From Pyricularia pennisetigena (lineage: Eukaryota > Ascomycota > Sordariomycetes > Magnaporthales > Pyriculariaceae), in assembly GCF_004337985.1 (NCBI RefSeq), contig NC_043742.1, positions 5,864,028 through 5,928,027 on the forward strand: a stretch of DNA of 64,000 nucleotides, given 5' to 3'. The notes under the pieces were generated by a model. That model did not search any database. It was given only the letters and a program-made list of their open reading frames with translations, and had not been told where the DNA came from. Position numbers and translations under genes: made by a program. Positions within the stretch are counted from its first letter, which is position 1, and the number at the start of each line of letters is the position of its first letter. Shown piece by piece: positions 45,692 to 57,060 of this stretch.

Positions 45692-46503
45692 GCATGTGCT
45701 GTCTGAAGACAGAGCTAACTTGAATTTGATATACTGAGGGGACTTCTTTTGTTGCTAGCTTGAAAGTGGTAATGATTACTGCATGTGTCCTTGATGCACC
45801 GCCGTCGTCGTTGGCTTTTGTTCCCCCACAATGTGCGAGCAACGTCAATTAGGCATAAACAGGCTGGTGAAAAAAAAAAAAAAAAAAAAAAAAAGTGACA
45901 AAAAGTGATAAAACGATGCATGAATTACGTGGTGGGTAGATTATTTATACCCCTCCCACCCACAATTGCAAAGACGGGCACAGCACTGGAGTTGGTCAGA
46001 CCTGCTGCAGCCGATCCCCGCATTTTGGGGGCAGCCCGCCAGTGGAGTGTTAGCAGTCCTGTCCTTGGCCCTCTTAACGTAATTGAGTAAATACCTCCAA
46101 CAAAACCACGACATTACCACATGCACGCCAACGCTTGTTCTCACGCGCGCGTATCACGAAAAGCCTAGTTTGTACACAACTCGCATTGATGCGCTACCTG
46201 GTTACTACGAATTGATCTGAGCCGCAAGACAAGACAGTTTTGTGGTTATTCCGCAGGAGGATCACGTCTGTTACACGGTCGGGTTCCCGAAAACGCGCAA
46301 AGCCACAAACAAGGTGTCGACTGCTTGTTTCCATTCCCCACCACAACAAGGACTCCTCCCAACAAGGACGTCAACACTTCATCCAGTGTCCCTTTGTCTG
46401 CATTTCCGAAACTTTTCCAGGCCACACCAAAGATCTGGTACTCTAGCGTACATCAGAATATACCGACCCAGCCTCGATAAAACAAAAACAAAGCGCAATC
46501 CCG
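45692..46503. other. Intergenic with poly-A tract
   Basis: No gene seen. A poly-A tract of about 25 nt lies at 45870-45894. Confidence 0.4.
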
Positions 46504-47280
46504 ATGCCCGCGCAACCATACGCGCCCGGCGCACCGCCGCTCCTCCTCACCAAACGCCTCTCGTCCTTTCTCCAATCCAACCTCTCCGCGCACGTCCATT
46601 CGGCACTCATCACGACCATCTCGGGGAAGCTTCTCTCGTACGCGTCTCGGCAACCCGTCAGCACTCTCCGCACCCAATGCACCGTGGCTGCCTCGATATG
46701 GGCCATACAAACCGCCGCAGCTGTGGATCCGCGCGGAGGGCAACGACGCGCACGGAGACGTGACGAGGACGACGACTCGGAGGAGGAGGAAGAGGATAGT
46801 AAGGATGGCCAGTCGGTCAGGAAGGCAGAGAGCGCGCTGGTCGGGGCGCTGCCGCCTTCGGCATCTGCAGAGTCTGTCGCTTCGGCGCGTGCGGGACGGC
46901 CGAGGAGCATCACGGTGCAGCTATCCGGTGCCGTGGTGGTCATAAGACCGCTCAAAAGCCCGCTGCTCTTCATCTGCATTGGTCCTTCATCCGGCGCCGT
47001 CGACCCCGGCGCAGTTGCCGCCACGGAGCCGACGGAGGAGCATGCGCCTGCCGCCGATGGCTCGGGCAGCCCGCCCCAGGTTACCGTGTCGGCGGCGATG
47101 GGCTCACCCTCGGAGACGACTAGTGTTTTGAGCGCCGCTCCGTCCACAGCCGCCACCGTCACCAGCATGGGCGCTTCGGCCGCCGTCTTGACCAGGCGTC
47201 ATGCTGAGGAGATGGCAAAGTGGCTGGATGACAAATTGGAGACGCTCTGGGTCCCGGAAGAAGGCGCTGATGCACGATGA
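46504..47280 (+). CDS. Roadblock/LC7-fold, LAMTOR2-like protein
   Basis: Single exon, 258 aa. LAMTOR2-type roadblock proteins are part of the Ragulator/EGO-type scaffold that anchors Rag GTPases on the vacuole or lysosome for TORC1 signalling. The match is structural: HVHSALITTISGKLLSYAS (first strands), then TQCTVAASIWAIQTA (central helix), then SITVQLSGAVVVIRPL and SPLLFICIGPS (later strands). It differs from animal LAMTOR2 (about 125 aa) by an acidic insert DEDDDSEEEEEDSKDGQS and an Ala/Ser/Thr-rich loop before a C-terminal helix (HAEEMAKWLDDKLETLW). The assignment is by eye and moderate; a fungus-specific roadblock protein is the alternative. Confidence 0.65.
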   Translation: MPAQPYAPGAPPLLLTKRLSSFLQSNLSAHVHSALITTISGKLLSYASRQPVSTLRTQCTVAASIWAIQTAAAVDPRGGQRRARRRDEDDDSEEEEEDSKDGQSVRKAESALVGALPPSASAESVASARAGRPRSITVQLSGAVVVIRPLKSPLLFICIGPSSGAVDPGAVAATEPTEEHAPAADGSGSPPQVTVSAAMGSPSETTSVLSAAPSTAATVTSMGASAAVLTRRHAEEMAKWLDDKLETLWVPEEGADAR

Positions 47281-47863
47281 GACTTTGATCACTCATAACC
47301 CTGGTAGTGTTTGATTTATTGTCTACTGTGCGATCCCCGCTACTTGAGTTTTGGACCGAGATCGGTAGCCTGCCAACGTTAAAAATCGCCGCAAGGCTCT
47401 CTTGCGCTACTCGCCAGGCCTTTCAGAATATTAGGACCTTGTTGGAAAGATGTTGGCCACTGGCCGCTACTGTTGCAGGACAGTTTCGCGGGAGCCCCCG
47501 AGCCAAAAGACATGTGGAGACGCAAGAGTTTGCTTGATGAGCAAGTGTTGCCTCTGGGCCTAGACATCAAACAGGACAGCTGGATTCGCTTAAAAATCTC
47601 ATTATCACCAGCTACGACCATCATTGACGCTCCGCGGGAGGTTGGAAGACGAGGGACGATGCTGTTATGGCGGGCAAATGGAATTCTTGCCGCTTGAGAA
47701 TGGACAATATGAGACGCGCGGGCTGTACAAGGTGGATGGACAATAGACTAACAGCGCTTGATGATGACACATATGAAGCTCACAAAAGTCATCATCTTGA
47801 AACACACAAAAGTCGCATCCTTGGGCAAATGGTTACGTCACGTTGCTTTTTTTGCAGTTCTTT
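47281..47863. other. Convergent intergenic
   Basis: No gene seen between the LAMTOR2-like gene (+) and the Zn(II)2Cys6 gene (-). Confidence 0.4.
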
Positions 47864-49007
47864 TTAAATATCGTCATCTTCAAGCTCCACAACCACGGCC
47901 TGTCTCGGCCTTGGAGACGGCGTCGAATCCGACTCGTCGCCGTCGTTCAACGCAAGGCGCTGCAAAGACGCGATCTCGGGATCCCCCGCGGTGATGACCA
48001 GACCTCGATCGCGGCCCTGCGACATTTCGTTCCAGGCCTGGATCTGGGCGGCAAACTCGCTGTGGACCTTGTGGACGAGCCTGACGATGGAATCGGTGTC
48101 CTCGGACAAGTCCTCGCCGGCGGCCATGGCGATGCCCATCTCCTGAGCCATGCCCAAGGTCGCATGGGCGTGAGCCACCAGGCGGTCCATCATGCCGACG
48201 TTGAAATCGATGGAGCCGTAGATGTGGCTGGCGAGCATGGCGAGCTCGGTTGTGCGGCGGTTTCGGGGCATCTGGCGCAGGATCCGAATGCTCTTATTGT
48301 AGTGCTCGTACCCCTGCCGCTCCGAGAGGGCGCGCGACGCCGAGTCCCCGACCCAGTAAACGTGTCGCGTCAGCCCGGACCACGACAGCGCCGCGTGCAG
48401 CATGCAGGGCTCCGTCTGCACCGCCCGGAGCATGATGCGCTCCAGGAACGGCGCGTTGAGCGATATCCCCATGGCCTTGACCGCCACGTTGGCGAACAGG
48501 TCCAGCTTCACGAGGTCGTCGGCGCTCAGGTCCGCGATGAAGGTGCTCGGCGCTCGGCTGGGAACGATGAGGGCGGAGCTGTTGGTGCTTTCTTGTTGTG
48601 GCTTCTGCTGCTGCTGTTTCTTTTTCGACTTACCGCGAGCCTTGGTGGATTTGGGCTCGGGATCCTTGGGTCCTGACAGGAAATCACAGGTCCAGCCCGC
48701 TCGGATGCAGTTTTGGCAGGACGGCTTTTGTTCATCGCATTTTCGGTGTCGTTTTCTGTGAGGTTGCTCGTGTGAGTGAGTGAGCGATTACATGGTTGAT
48801 ATCTTTCTCTCTCAAAAACGCCGATGCCAAAAGAACACCCACACACACGTGCGCACTCACGCCCGGCACAGCTCTTTCTTACTTGCATGTCTGGCACCCA
48901 CTCCTGGTCTTGTTCACTCCTCTGGCTCCTGGCCGGGGCTTTTTCGATGTTGGCGCCTTGTTCGGCTGTAAACTTGGGTCATTTGCGGGGGTTAATTGTT
49001 GGTCCAT
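47864..49007 (-). CDS. Zn(II)2Cys6 fungal transcription factor
   Basis: Join, in transcription order, 49007..48883, 48755..47864; 338 aa. The DNA-binding cluster is complete once spliced: Cys38, 41, 48, 55, 58 and 65, giving Cx2Cx6Cx6Cx2Cx6C, with KKRHRKCDEQKPSCQNC. A basic N-terminus (TSKKPRPGARGVNKTRSG) precedes it. A Lys/Gln linker follows, then a helical regulatory region (DDLVKLDLFANVAVKAMG onward) and an acidic end VELEDDDI. The intron (GTAAGA..CACAG, 127 nt) cuts the cluster between Cys41 and Cys48. It is short for the family, which often has a 500-aa middle homology region. A second perfect GTAAGT donor-like site at 48633 stays in an open frame, so it need not be used. Target genes unknown. 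Confidence 0.88.
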
Positions 49008-49726
49008 TTTCTCTTAATTGTCATCTCAAACAAAAACAAGATAAACAAAAAAAAAAATCGTATGGCTCTGGTTTGAAGGAGGGAGAGACAGAAGCTGAGC
49101 AGATACTAACAAAAAAAAAAACAAAAAAAAAATAAAAATAAAAATGAAAAGATATAGACTGCAGCCATCGTAGCCACTTTTTTTTTCCAGCTGTAAGCTT
49201 TTATGCCGGGGATCAAATCAATGTGACGCAGATCTTTGGGGTCCCGGCTACCTCCTCCGGAAGGAACAGTGGGGTGGGGGGGCTCGGGAGGGTGGGAAAA
49301 GCCCGGAATTGGGCATGCTTGCTTGGTTCGCTAGCCAAGGGCAAAATGCCGCATTATACCTTTTGGTGGGGGTGCGAGCTCGAGATTACACAAGTAGCAC
49401 AAAGATCGATGTAACCCTCCATCAACATCACAAGAGGTTTCTGGCCACTCACTGCATGCCAAATCTCAAATCCTACTCCTCCTGTTCCTCATGACAGTGT
49501 AACACGGCCGGCATTAGCCACCGAGAATATTGAGCCATATACAGCTTAGCCTCTTCGCGGAGGCGGCTTGGAAACCCCGCCCGTAGGTCTTGGCCGAGGG
49601 CACATTCCGGGCAGGTAACTCGCCGATGGAGGCATCACATGTAATCTGGGAGGGACAAAGAAGGGGGGGGATTTCATCAATGGAATGAATTGTGAGTTTG
49701 ATCGCACGAATGCACTCGGAGACTTT

Positions 49727-49767
<41 letters not shown>

Positions 49768-50133
49768 NNTTTTTTGAGAAATGCCCAAACTGTACTGTAG
49801 AAGCGGACTGACTGCCCCGGCCCCCCAGGATATTAAAAAAACAAAACTAATTAAGACAAAAGAAAAAGAAAAAAAAATCAGAGGGGAGGACGCGACCGAC
49901 CTGTACCATGCCAGATGAGAAGTAAAGACCGGAAACTCCATATTCCCATCCGTGATGCAGCCTAGCCCCGGGAATGATATATGCAGAGTGATGCTCAGGA
50001 AGCGATAGCAAAATGTAAACCATAAAAGCTCTCGCGAGTATTTGTAAAGCCCCCGTTCAAGTTAATAAGAGATAAGTCATATGCCAAGATTTGTACTGTT
50101 GTTGTCCGTTTCGCCAGCAGCAAGTAAAAGCCA
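49008..50133. other. Intergenic with T tract and unresolved bases
   Basis: No gene seen. It holds the promoter of the Zn(II)2Cys6 gene and the 3' region of the next minus-strand gene. A T tract of at least 45 nt at 49729-49775 contains two N. Confidence 0.45.
49729..49775. repeat. Poly-T tract interrupted by NN
   Basis: A homopolymer with two undetermined bases at 49768-49769. True length is unknown. Confidence 0.9.
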
Positions 50134-52428
50134 CTACTCGATACTCAGCTTCGTGATGCCGTCATTTGTGTCGACCATGCCTTGGTAGCCGACGCGGCCT
50201 TTGGGCCCACCGGCACGGTTGCACTGCCCCTGCGGCGGCTGGGATCCCACCTGACTTCCTCCGCTCTCGCTGCCTCCGGCACGATCATGGCCGTTGCTCC
50301 CAGGCCGTGAGCCCCACGGAATGTCGCGCTGGAGCGGGCTCTGCAGTATGGGCGAATTGTGCGCGCTGACGCCCGGCGACACCGCACGCCGCTTGAAGCT
50401 GACGGGGTCAAAGTCGTCGTCTCGTCTTCGCTTGTTGTTGATGCGCCGTGTGATCTCTGCCGCAGTGGGTGGCATCTGCTGAGGGGCACCCATCGTCCCG
50501 GATCCCGGCTGCTGGGGGGTGTCACCGGCGGAGCTGCTCCGCGTCGTCATGGACATGGGAAATATGCCCCCGGTGGCAATCATGGCAGCGGACGGCGCCG
50601 AGCTGGTCGAGGGCGAATCCATGCTCACGTCGTCGTTGTTAACACTCATGGCTGAGCAAGAGCCACGGGGTAGCGACGGAGGTGGCGGCGTTGTGCCGCC
50701 GGCACCCCCGATGCTCGATGATTCTGAAAATGTGTCCCAGAGGTTCTTGTTGAGTCTGGAATTTTTCATAATCTGCTGCTTAAAACTCGACGAGAGACCC
50801 AAGGCTGATACAGAGCCAACCACTGCGCCTGTATCGACTACCATGGCGTCGTCTACCATCTCATCAACGTCATGCATCACGCCCATGGTCGGACTGGACA
50901 GTGCCGTTGTCGCTACCGACAGCGCTGGTGGGGGTGCCCGAGCAGTGTGTTCTACCACATCGCTGTCGCGCACCTGTCTGACAACTTCCGCCTCGCGGCG
51001 TACCTCGTTGTCGATGGGTGCGTTTTCCTCTGCAAGAGCAGCGCGCATACGGGCAAAGGCTTTAGTTTTGGGCTACTCAACCACAGTTAGCCCTGATGAT
51101 GCGTCGTTTCGTGATTAGAGAGAACAATGTATAACCCCGAGGCTTACCAATAAGTTCCCTCGTCTGTGGACAACACGCCGTATCACTTCGTTCTGGCTAC
51201 CGTGACCCGGTGCTCCCATGGCGCCTTCTATACTGTCCAACACGCGAGGCTTTATGTTATCGTCGCTCTCGTTCCCTGACAGGTTCAGCTGGTTAGCAGC
51301 CCAGCTGATGCTCTCCCGGCGGGAATGCGGATTTGGGTCACGCCCCAACGAGTTCGGGGGCGACTTGCAAGCAGAAAGGCCACCACCGTGTCCAGCAAGC
51401 GAGTTGAACCCAAGCCCGATCGGACCGCGCAGCTTTTTCTTTGGCTGCTTCCGCGGCCGTTGACGCTGTTGAAATGACAGCAAGCTGTTGACTGCCGGTG
51501 ATCCTCCCAAGGGGCCATTCAACCCTGGTGCGCTTGGTGAGTAAGTGCTACCCAGACCCGGCACCATTGTCGTCCTCGATATCTGAGGGGTGGTGACGTA
51601 GGGCTCGTCCGGGACGTCTTCGTCCATCAGATCATCGTCCAGATCCGAACTGGACGACGAGTCCGAGGCGGCCAAGTGGGCGGTGCTGCCCACAGAGCTC
51701 GAGATGTGCATCTTCTCGTGGTTGCCCATCATGGACCACAACGAGTTTGTCGATGTCTCAGCGGCACCAAAGCCTGAGCCGAAGCGTTTTGATCCGCCGC
51801 CTGGTATGTTCATAGCTCCCCTCCCAGCGTGCGTGGGCGAGGAGTCCGGGGAGGACTGCTCCGCTAGTGTTGAATGGTGCAGGCTGGTGGCGGCGCGGGA
51901 AAAATCGAGACCGCGGGATCTTCGGGGCAACGCGCTCGTTGGTGATGCGTAGATATGTGAGTGGTCGAGCTTCGGAGAGAGTGGCGGCTGCTTGGCCTGC
52001 TGCGGCTGCATGGAATCGGTGGCAAAGCCGGCGGCGCGCCCGCCCGCCACCGCGGTGCCTGTTGCCTGTTGTGACATGTGTAGAGAGGATGAAAGAATGC
52101 TCCCGCGCTGGACAAAGTCGGGCCTGCTTGGTGTCACCGGAGCGGCCGGCACAGTGTTGCGGATCGCGCTGTCGTCCTTGGACGTTCGACGGTCGGATTC
52201 GAGTATAAGTGGAGATGGGGACAGTTTCGGGCGGCCGGGCGTGCTGTCGCCGTCCGAGAAAGATCTGGTGGTCTTGGTCAGTGGTGAGGGCTCTGCCGCT
52301 ATTCCCTCCATGCCATCTCGCGCTCGCATCCCGCTCCTTCCTCCAGGTCGCTCCTCGTCTTCTGCATCCATGACAGCCACATCTCCATCTAGCGGCCCCG
52401 TCTTTGATACGAGCAAAGACTTGTCCAT
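50134..52428 (-). CDS. Hypothetical Ser/Pro-rich protein, probably nuclear
   Basis: Join, in transcription order, 52428..51148, 51072..50134; 739 aa. Not recognised. It is mostly disordered and Ser/Thr/Pro-rich with many SP/TP sites, as in kinase-regulated proteins. The intron (GTAAGC..GAGTAG, phase 0) falls in what looks like the only ordered part: IRRVVHRRGNLL then PKTKAFARMRAALAEENAPI then RREAEVVRQVRDSD, a basic and helical block likely to be conserved. Possible nuclear signals are RPRKQPKKKL in the first half and NNKRRRDDDFDPVSFKRR near the end. It also has an acidic run SSSSSDLDDDLMDEDVPDE. A regulatory role is inference from composition only. Confidence 0.82.
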
Positions 52429-53583
52429 GTCATGTCCCCTTGCGGATCCTGCTAGCCCTACTTTGCATGCGAGACAAAGCTGAGGGAGGCGGAGGGTGAG
52501 GGCAAAGCCCAGCCTCGCTGTTCGACTGCAAGGTGTGTATCAAAGCACTCCTATAGCATGCAGAAACTGGTCAGATCCGTTGCAGAAATGTCTTGTCGAC
52601 TCGAGTGGGGAGTCTTTTTAGGTGTAGGCGCGTGAGGCCTGTGCCGGTCGTTTCAACGTGGGCAGCGGTTGTTATTAGCTGGCTAACAGAAAAAAAGATT
52701 TTTAACAGTCGCGGTACGGTGGTGAAATCAAATGTTTCGATCAGATATGACGATTGGAGTGTCAAGCCGCGAACATAACGAATCATCACCAATTCAAGAG
52801 CCTGATTCGACGTGGTCGTTCGTGGATGTTTTGGAAAGCTGGATAAGTCTGTCTACGCATGTTTCGAGTCTAGTCAACAGTAGCCTACCGACCGTCAAAA
52901 TTATGTGGGAACACGACAGGGATGTGGCTATGAGTGCGGGCTCAATTCAGATCGCTAGACGACGATCTGGTAATTTTCCGACAGAAAAAAAAAAAAAAAG
53001 ATGATGACTTGGTCCTCAAGCTAGGGAACTTGGGCTGTTCACGTTAGTGAAATGATGATCCACCCAAACTTTCTATCAAACTCCCTGAATACCTACCTAC
53101 CGACTTTGCCCACTCATGAGTTGAAGGCTCAGTTTCGCCTATCTGCTTTTGCAAAAACTGCCAGTCAATCGGACAAGGATTCCCCGTCATTAACGTAAAT
53201 CAACAAAGCCGGTGCTGTTTCTGGCGTTACGAGTCAAGTTTGCGTCAGTGCGGGGTATGCGGTTTAGTGTGTCAGCGATTCATGTACTTGTGCAATACCA
53301 CGCCAAAATTACTACCTGCCTTATCTCTGTACCGTAAGTAGAAGGTACGTTTAACTATTGTAGGCCCCTTTGTTAGTCATTATAGAGCAACTTCAAGACG
53401 TTTGTAGTCTAGACTCAGAGCCAGGCACCAGTTTTAGTTAAATTGAGTAAGCACGTGATAAGCTTAGAAAAAGAAGGCGGCAACGGCCAAGGCACCAAGT
53501 GGTTACTGGATGGCAACGTTTCACATGCCCATCTCTCCACTCGCCGCGGACGCCCACCTACCGTCGCTCAATGGGGTGCCAAG
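52429..53583. promoter_or_regulatory. Divergent intergenic region
   Basis: No gene seen. It holds promoters of the Ser/Pro-rich gene (-) and the hydrolase gene (+). A TACCTACCTACC motif lies at 53092-53103. The hydrolase frame is open from 53443, but 53584 starts the conserved fold. Confidence 0.4.
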
Positions 53584-54914
53584 ATGAAGAAGACACTGCT
53601 ACTTTGCTTCATCCACGGCTTCAAGGGGGGTGACGACACCTTTGGCCGGCCGAGCGACGGCTTCACCGAGCAGCTGCGGCAGCTGGTGGCCGCGCAGCTG
53701 CCCAAGATCGACGTCCGCGTCGTCATTTACCCAAAGTACGAAACGCGCGGCGACCTGGCCGAGTGCGTCGCCCGCTTCCGCGACTGGCTGCTGGAGAAGG
53801 TCATCGACATCGAGGTCGACGCAGGCACGCCCTCGCCCACCGTCGACCCCTCGGTCCGCACCGTGTTGATCGGCCACAGCATGGGCGGCATTGTCGCCGC
53901 CGAGACAATCATGGCTCTGACCAGCGAGAAGCCCATCCCGGCGCCCGGGAGCGCGGACGATCAGGCCTTTGACGCCGAAGCCGCCGCCGCTGCCGCTGCC
54001 AAGAGGCCCACCTCGCCGTCGCTCACCTCGCTCATGTTTCCCTACATCCAGGGCCTGCTGGCCTTCGATACGCCCTTCCTCGGCATATCGCCGGGGGTCG
54101 TCGCGCACGGCGCAGAAGGTCATTACAACCAAGCGTCTGCTGTGCTGGGCCAGCTGAGTGGGCTGTCGGGTGCACTGTGGGGAGGCGGTGCGGCCGCCGC
54201 AGCAGGGGACAAGGCGCGCACTGCAGACGGCAAAAGACAGGCGGAGGCGCTGCCGATGCCTGCACCCCCCGCGACGGCCTCGCAAGACAAGAATCAGAAG
54301 GGGAACGACGGTGGCGCTTGGGGCCGGTGGGGCAAGATGGCCATGATCGCAGGGGCGGGCGCGGCCATTGCCGCCGGAGGGGCTGCCGCTTACATGAAAC
54401 GTGAGCAGATCAGCGAGGGCTGGTCCTGGGCGTCATCGCATCTTGCCTTTGTAGGATGTTTGGCACGGGGTGAGGAGCTGCGACGACGTGTGGCGTACAT
54501 GTCGCGGGCCAAGAGTGAGCTAGGCATTGGTTTTGCCAATTTGTACACTCGCCTCGGGAAAGCCGCAGCACCAAAGCAAGTGTCCATGGTTGGCACAGTG
54601 CTCGGAAACCAGAGGACGTTCTGCAACCTGCCCACAAAGTCGGCGGCAAACGCGGGTGAATGGCGGGAGGCTGTCAACGATATGGCAACCGATGAGACAT
54701 TGGCTCATATGTGTAAGTTTATCCGAGTCCCTAAGTGTCTTGGATTTCGGCTGCTAGAATCTGACCATGTGCATGTATAGCAATGTTCGAAAAGCCTCAG
54801 AACACGGGATTTGAAAAGCTCAAGACAGATGCGGCTGAGCTAATTACTTCTTGGGCAAAGAACGATTGGTATGAGTCTAGTGCAGAGGAGCCGGCCAAGA
54901 TAGAACTAAAGTAG
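53584..54914 (+). CDS. Alpha/beta hydrolase (lipase-like serine hydrolase)
   Basis: Join 53584..54712, 54781..54914; 420 aa. The start MKKTLLLCFIHGFKGGDDTF gives the first strand and the oxyanion HG. The nucleophile elbow is VLIGHSMGGIVAA with Ser99, and the strand after it reads GLLAFDTPFLGIS, a pattern of DUF676-like lipases and deacylases. A glycine/alanine-rich hydrophobic segment (MAMIAGAGAAIAAGGAAAYM, about 255-275) could insert in a membrane. The catalytic Asp and His were not placed with confidence. The intron is phase 1 (GTAAGT..TATAG) and joins to MSMFEKPQN and a short helical tail. A start at 53443 would add 47 unconserved-looking residues. Substrate unknown. Confidence 0.82.
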
Positions 54915-55128
54915 GTGACGGGTAGACCCTTCATTGTCAGAGTCGCATGGCATTCCTCATGCGACAGTCGCCCTACAGATTTACCATCCCTACAGGATGC
55001 AGCCTTTTGTCTAGAATGTATACTTTTAGATACCATAAATGAACCAGTCTATATCGCCCCTGCGGATATTATACTGCACCCGCAATTCACATTGCATCGT
55101 TGCTCATTTGTTCCCAGATCCAACCTTT

Positions 55129-55921
55129 CTAGTTGGCTTTCTCATGATTCTTGGCCTTGCTCAGAACCTTGGACCGTTGCTTCCACATGTGCGAGTACAT
55201 GTGAACGGAGCCAGGCGGGTACACAACGAACAGGATGATGTAGTAGACGGTCGGCAGCAGCGGATGCGTGACCTCGGCGCGGCTGGTGGCGGCAAGCCAC
55301 ATCATCCAGCACTCGCTGAGAATGCCGACGGGGTAGAGGACAATGAAGGTGCTGTAGCGCAGCCAGGCGAGACCGGGGGCGTCGACGCCGGCCAGCAAAA
55401 GGGCAAAGTACGTGTAGCGAATGACCTCGGTCGTGGCCCAGGCGGACAGCATGCTCGAGTAGCCGGGGCTGGTGGCGACCGAGGGGAAGAGCCAGACGAC
55501 GCCCCAGACGAGGAGGTAGCGGGAGCCAACCTGCATCGCGGTGGTGATGAGGGATGTCCTCACGAGGCCTGCATAGCGAGGAGAGGGGGGAAACAAAGAA
55601 ACTAGGTCAGCCAGGCTGCACGTAGATACATAATCTGCCTACATGTTGATAAGCTTTGAGCTACTAACCGAGAGCGACGTGAAGGATCTCGAGACCCGCA
55701 AGGGTCTGAGTCCAACGCGCAAAGTCCATAACAACCGACGGGACGAACTCGGGGCCCTGGAGGTAGTTCGTCAAGAGCACACGGCCCAGGACTGCGGCCC
55801 AGAGGATTGCCGACACGGCATTGTAGAAGAAGAGGTAGCCGTCAACAACGGGGGACGACTTTTTCTTGGCGGATTTAGGAGCCGCGCTGGCAGCCTCGGT
55901 GGACTGCTTCTTTGTCGCCAT
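55129..55921 (-). CDS. PHS1: Phs1, very-long-chain 3-hydroxyacyl-CoA dehydratase
   Basis: Join, in transcription order, 55921..55669, 55568..55129; 230 aa. It performs the third step of very-long-chain fatty acid elongation in the ER membrane. Six membrane spans are apparent. The catalytic pair is Tyr163 and Glu170 in IVLYPVGILSECW, with the same seven-residue spacing as the yeast enzyme. The N-terminus is Lys/Ala/Ser-rich and cytosolic; the C-terminus QRSKVLSKAKNHEKAN ends in a lysine-rich tail suited to ER retention. The intron is 100 nt (phase 1) with a weaker GTTAGT donor and a TGCAG acceptor and joins HVALG to LVRTSLITT. The gene converges on the hydrolase, with 214 nt between stops. Confidence 0.94.
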
Positions 55922-57041
55922 CGTGATCGCACGAATGGTCCAGTCGTCGAAGTTGTGATGATTTTGCAAGGACGGTATGCGGCGCGCTAGTGCACAACTT
56001 CACAAAGGCTGAGACCACCTAAAAAAAAAGTGTTGGTGACATTCGACAATAGAGGGTCCCTAGCTCAGGGTCGTAGTGGTTTGATTGGCTGCCCGTTTAG
56101 GGAAGAGCACCGGGGTACCAAACCAAGAGGAGCAGGGGAGCACACAGTAGCCTGTACCTTGCTCATCCCACCGGTAATTGATTTCTGGTCTTACTCTTCT
56201 CCGCTGAGCACTTTATGCCACCACATTTTCGGGATTGATGGCCTTGGCTTGCTTTAGTTTACGATGAATATTGCTACGTAGCGACTAAAGTCACACCCAA
56301 AAAGTAAACTCAAGCCGAACCGAATTCTCGGAGTTCTTGATATATACAATGCAAGGCTAGTAGTTAATTAATGAATAAGGTAATGTGGGTTTTTAGGTAG
56401 TGATTAAGCGACTTGAGATTGTTGATCGATTATCTTAGTTTGGTAAGACATATGAGGTCGGTTTACCTTAGAAGTTCGTTAATCTTTGGGCCTGCAACAG
56501 GTACTCTAGTTTCGTCTCATCTCGACTTGACGCATGCAGGTGTCAAAGTGTCAACGCGCTTAAACTCCTATGCGCGCGTCAAGAGGACCTAATCGTTCAT
56601 ATCTGTTTCATTCAGCACTCGACTTCTACTTCTTTTTTGTTTTCAAGTTTTGGTCTGTTCTACTAGTACGAAACGGATTTGAATGAGAAAAGCAGAATTT
56701 CTTGTTCCCGTTCGTTAAAAGAGATATAGTCAGATTGCGAGCCCATGTTCCGGCAGACTCCAAAACTTAGGCATTGAAGAAGCAGTTTAGACGTTTATCT
56801 TGTGGCTTCAAAACCTCATCACCACGACTCACTCATGCTCTTGGCTGGAAGTATTGAATTTCCGAAGCGGCTTCAAGCCCGTGAGCGGTAATATGTACTC
56901 GGTTACACATGCAGTAATGATGATATCGTTACTCATCAAGCTGACCCACCATCATCTTTCATGCTGTAATTCAGCATCGCCGCGCCTTGCTGAGTGAAAT
57001 GAGAAGCTGGCTCCAATAGGGACAGCAACACACTGCAAGAA

Positions 57042-57060
57042 NNCCCCCCCCCCCCCCCCC
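57042..57060. repeat. NN followed by poly-C (17)
   Basis: Undetermined bases at 57042-57043 directly before 17 C. This probably marks a sequencing break at a homopolymer. Confidence 0.9.
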
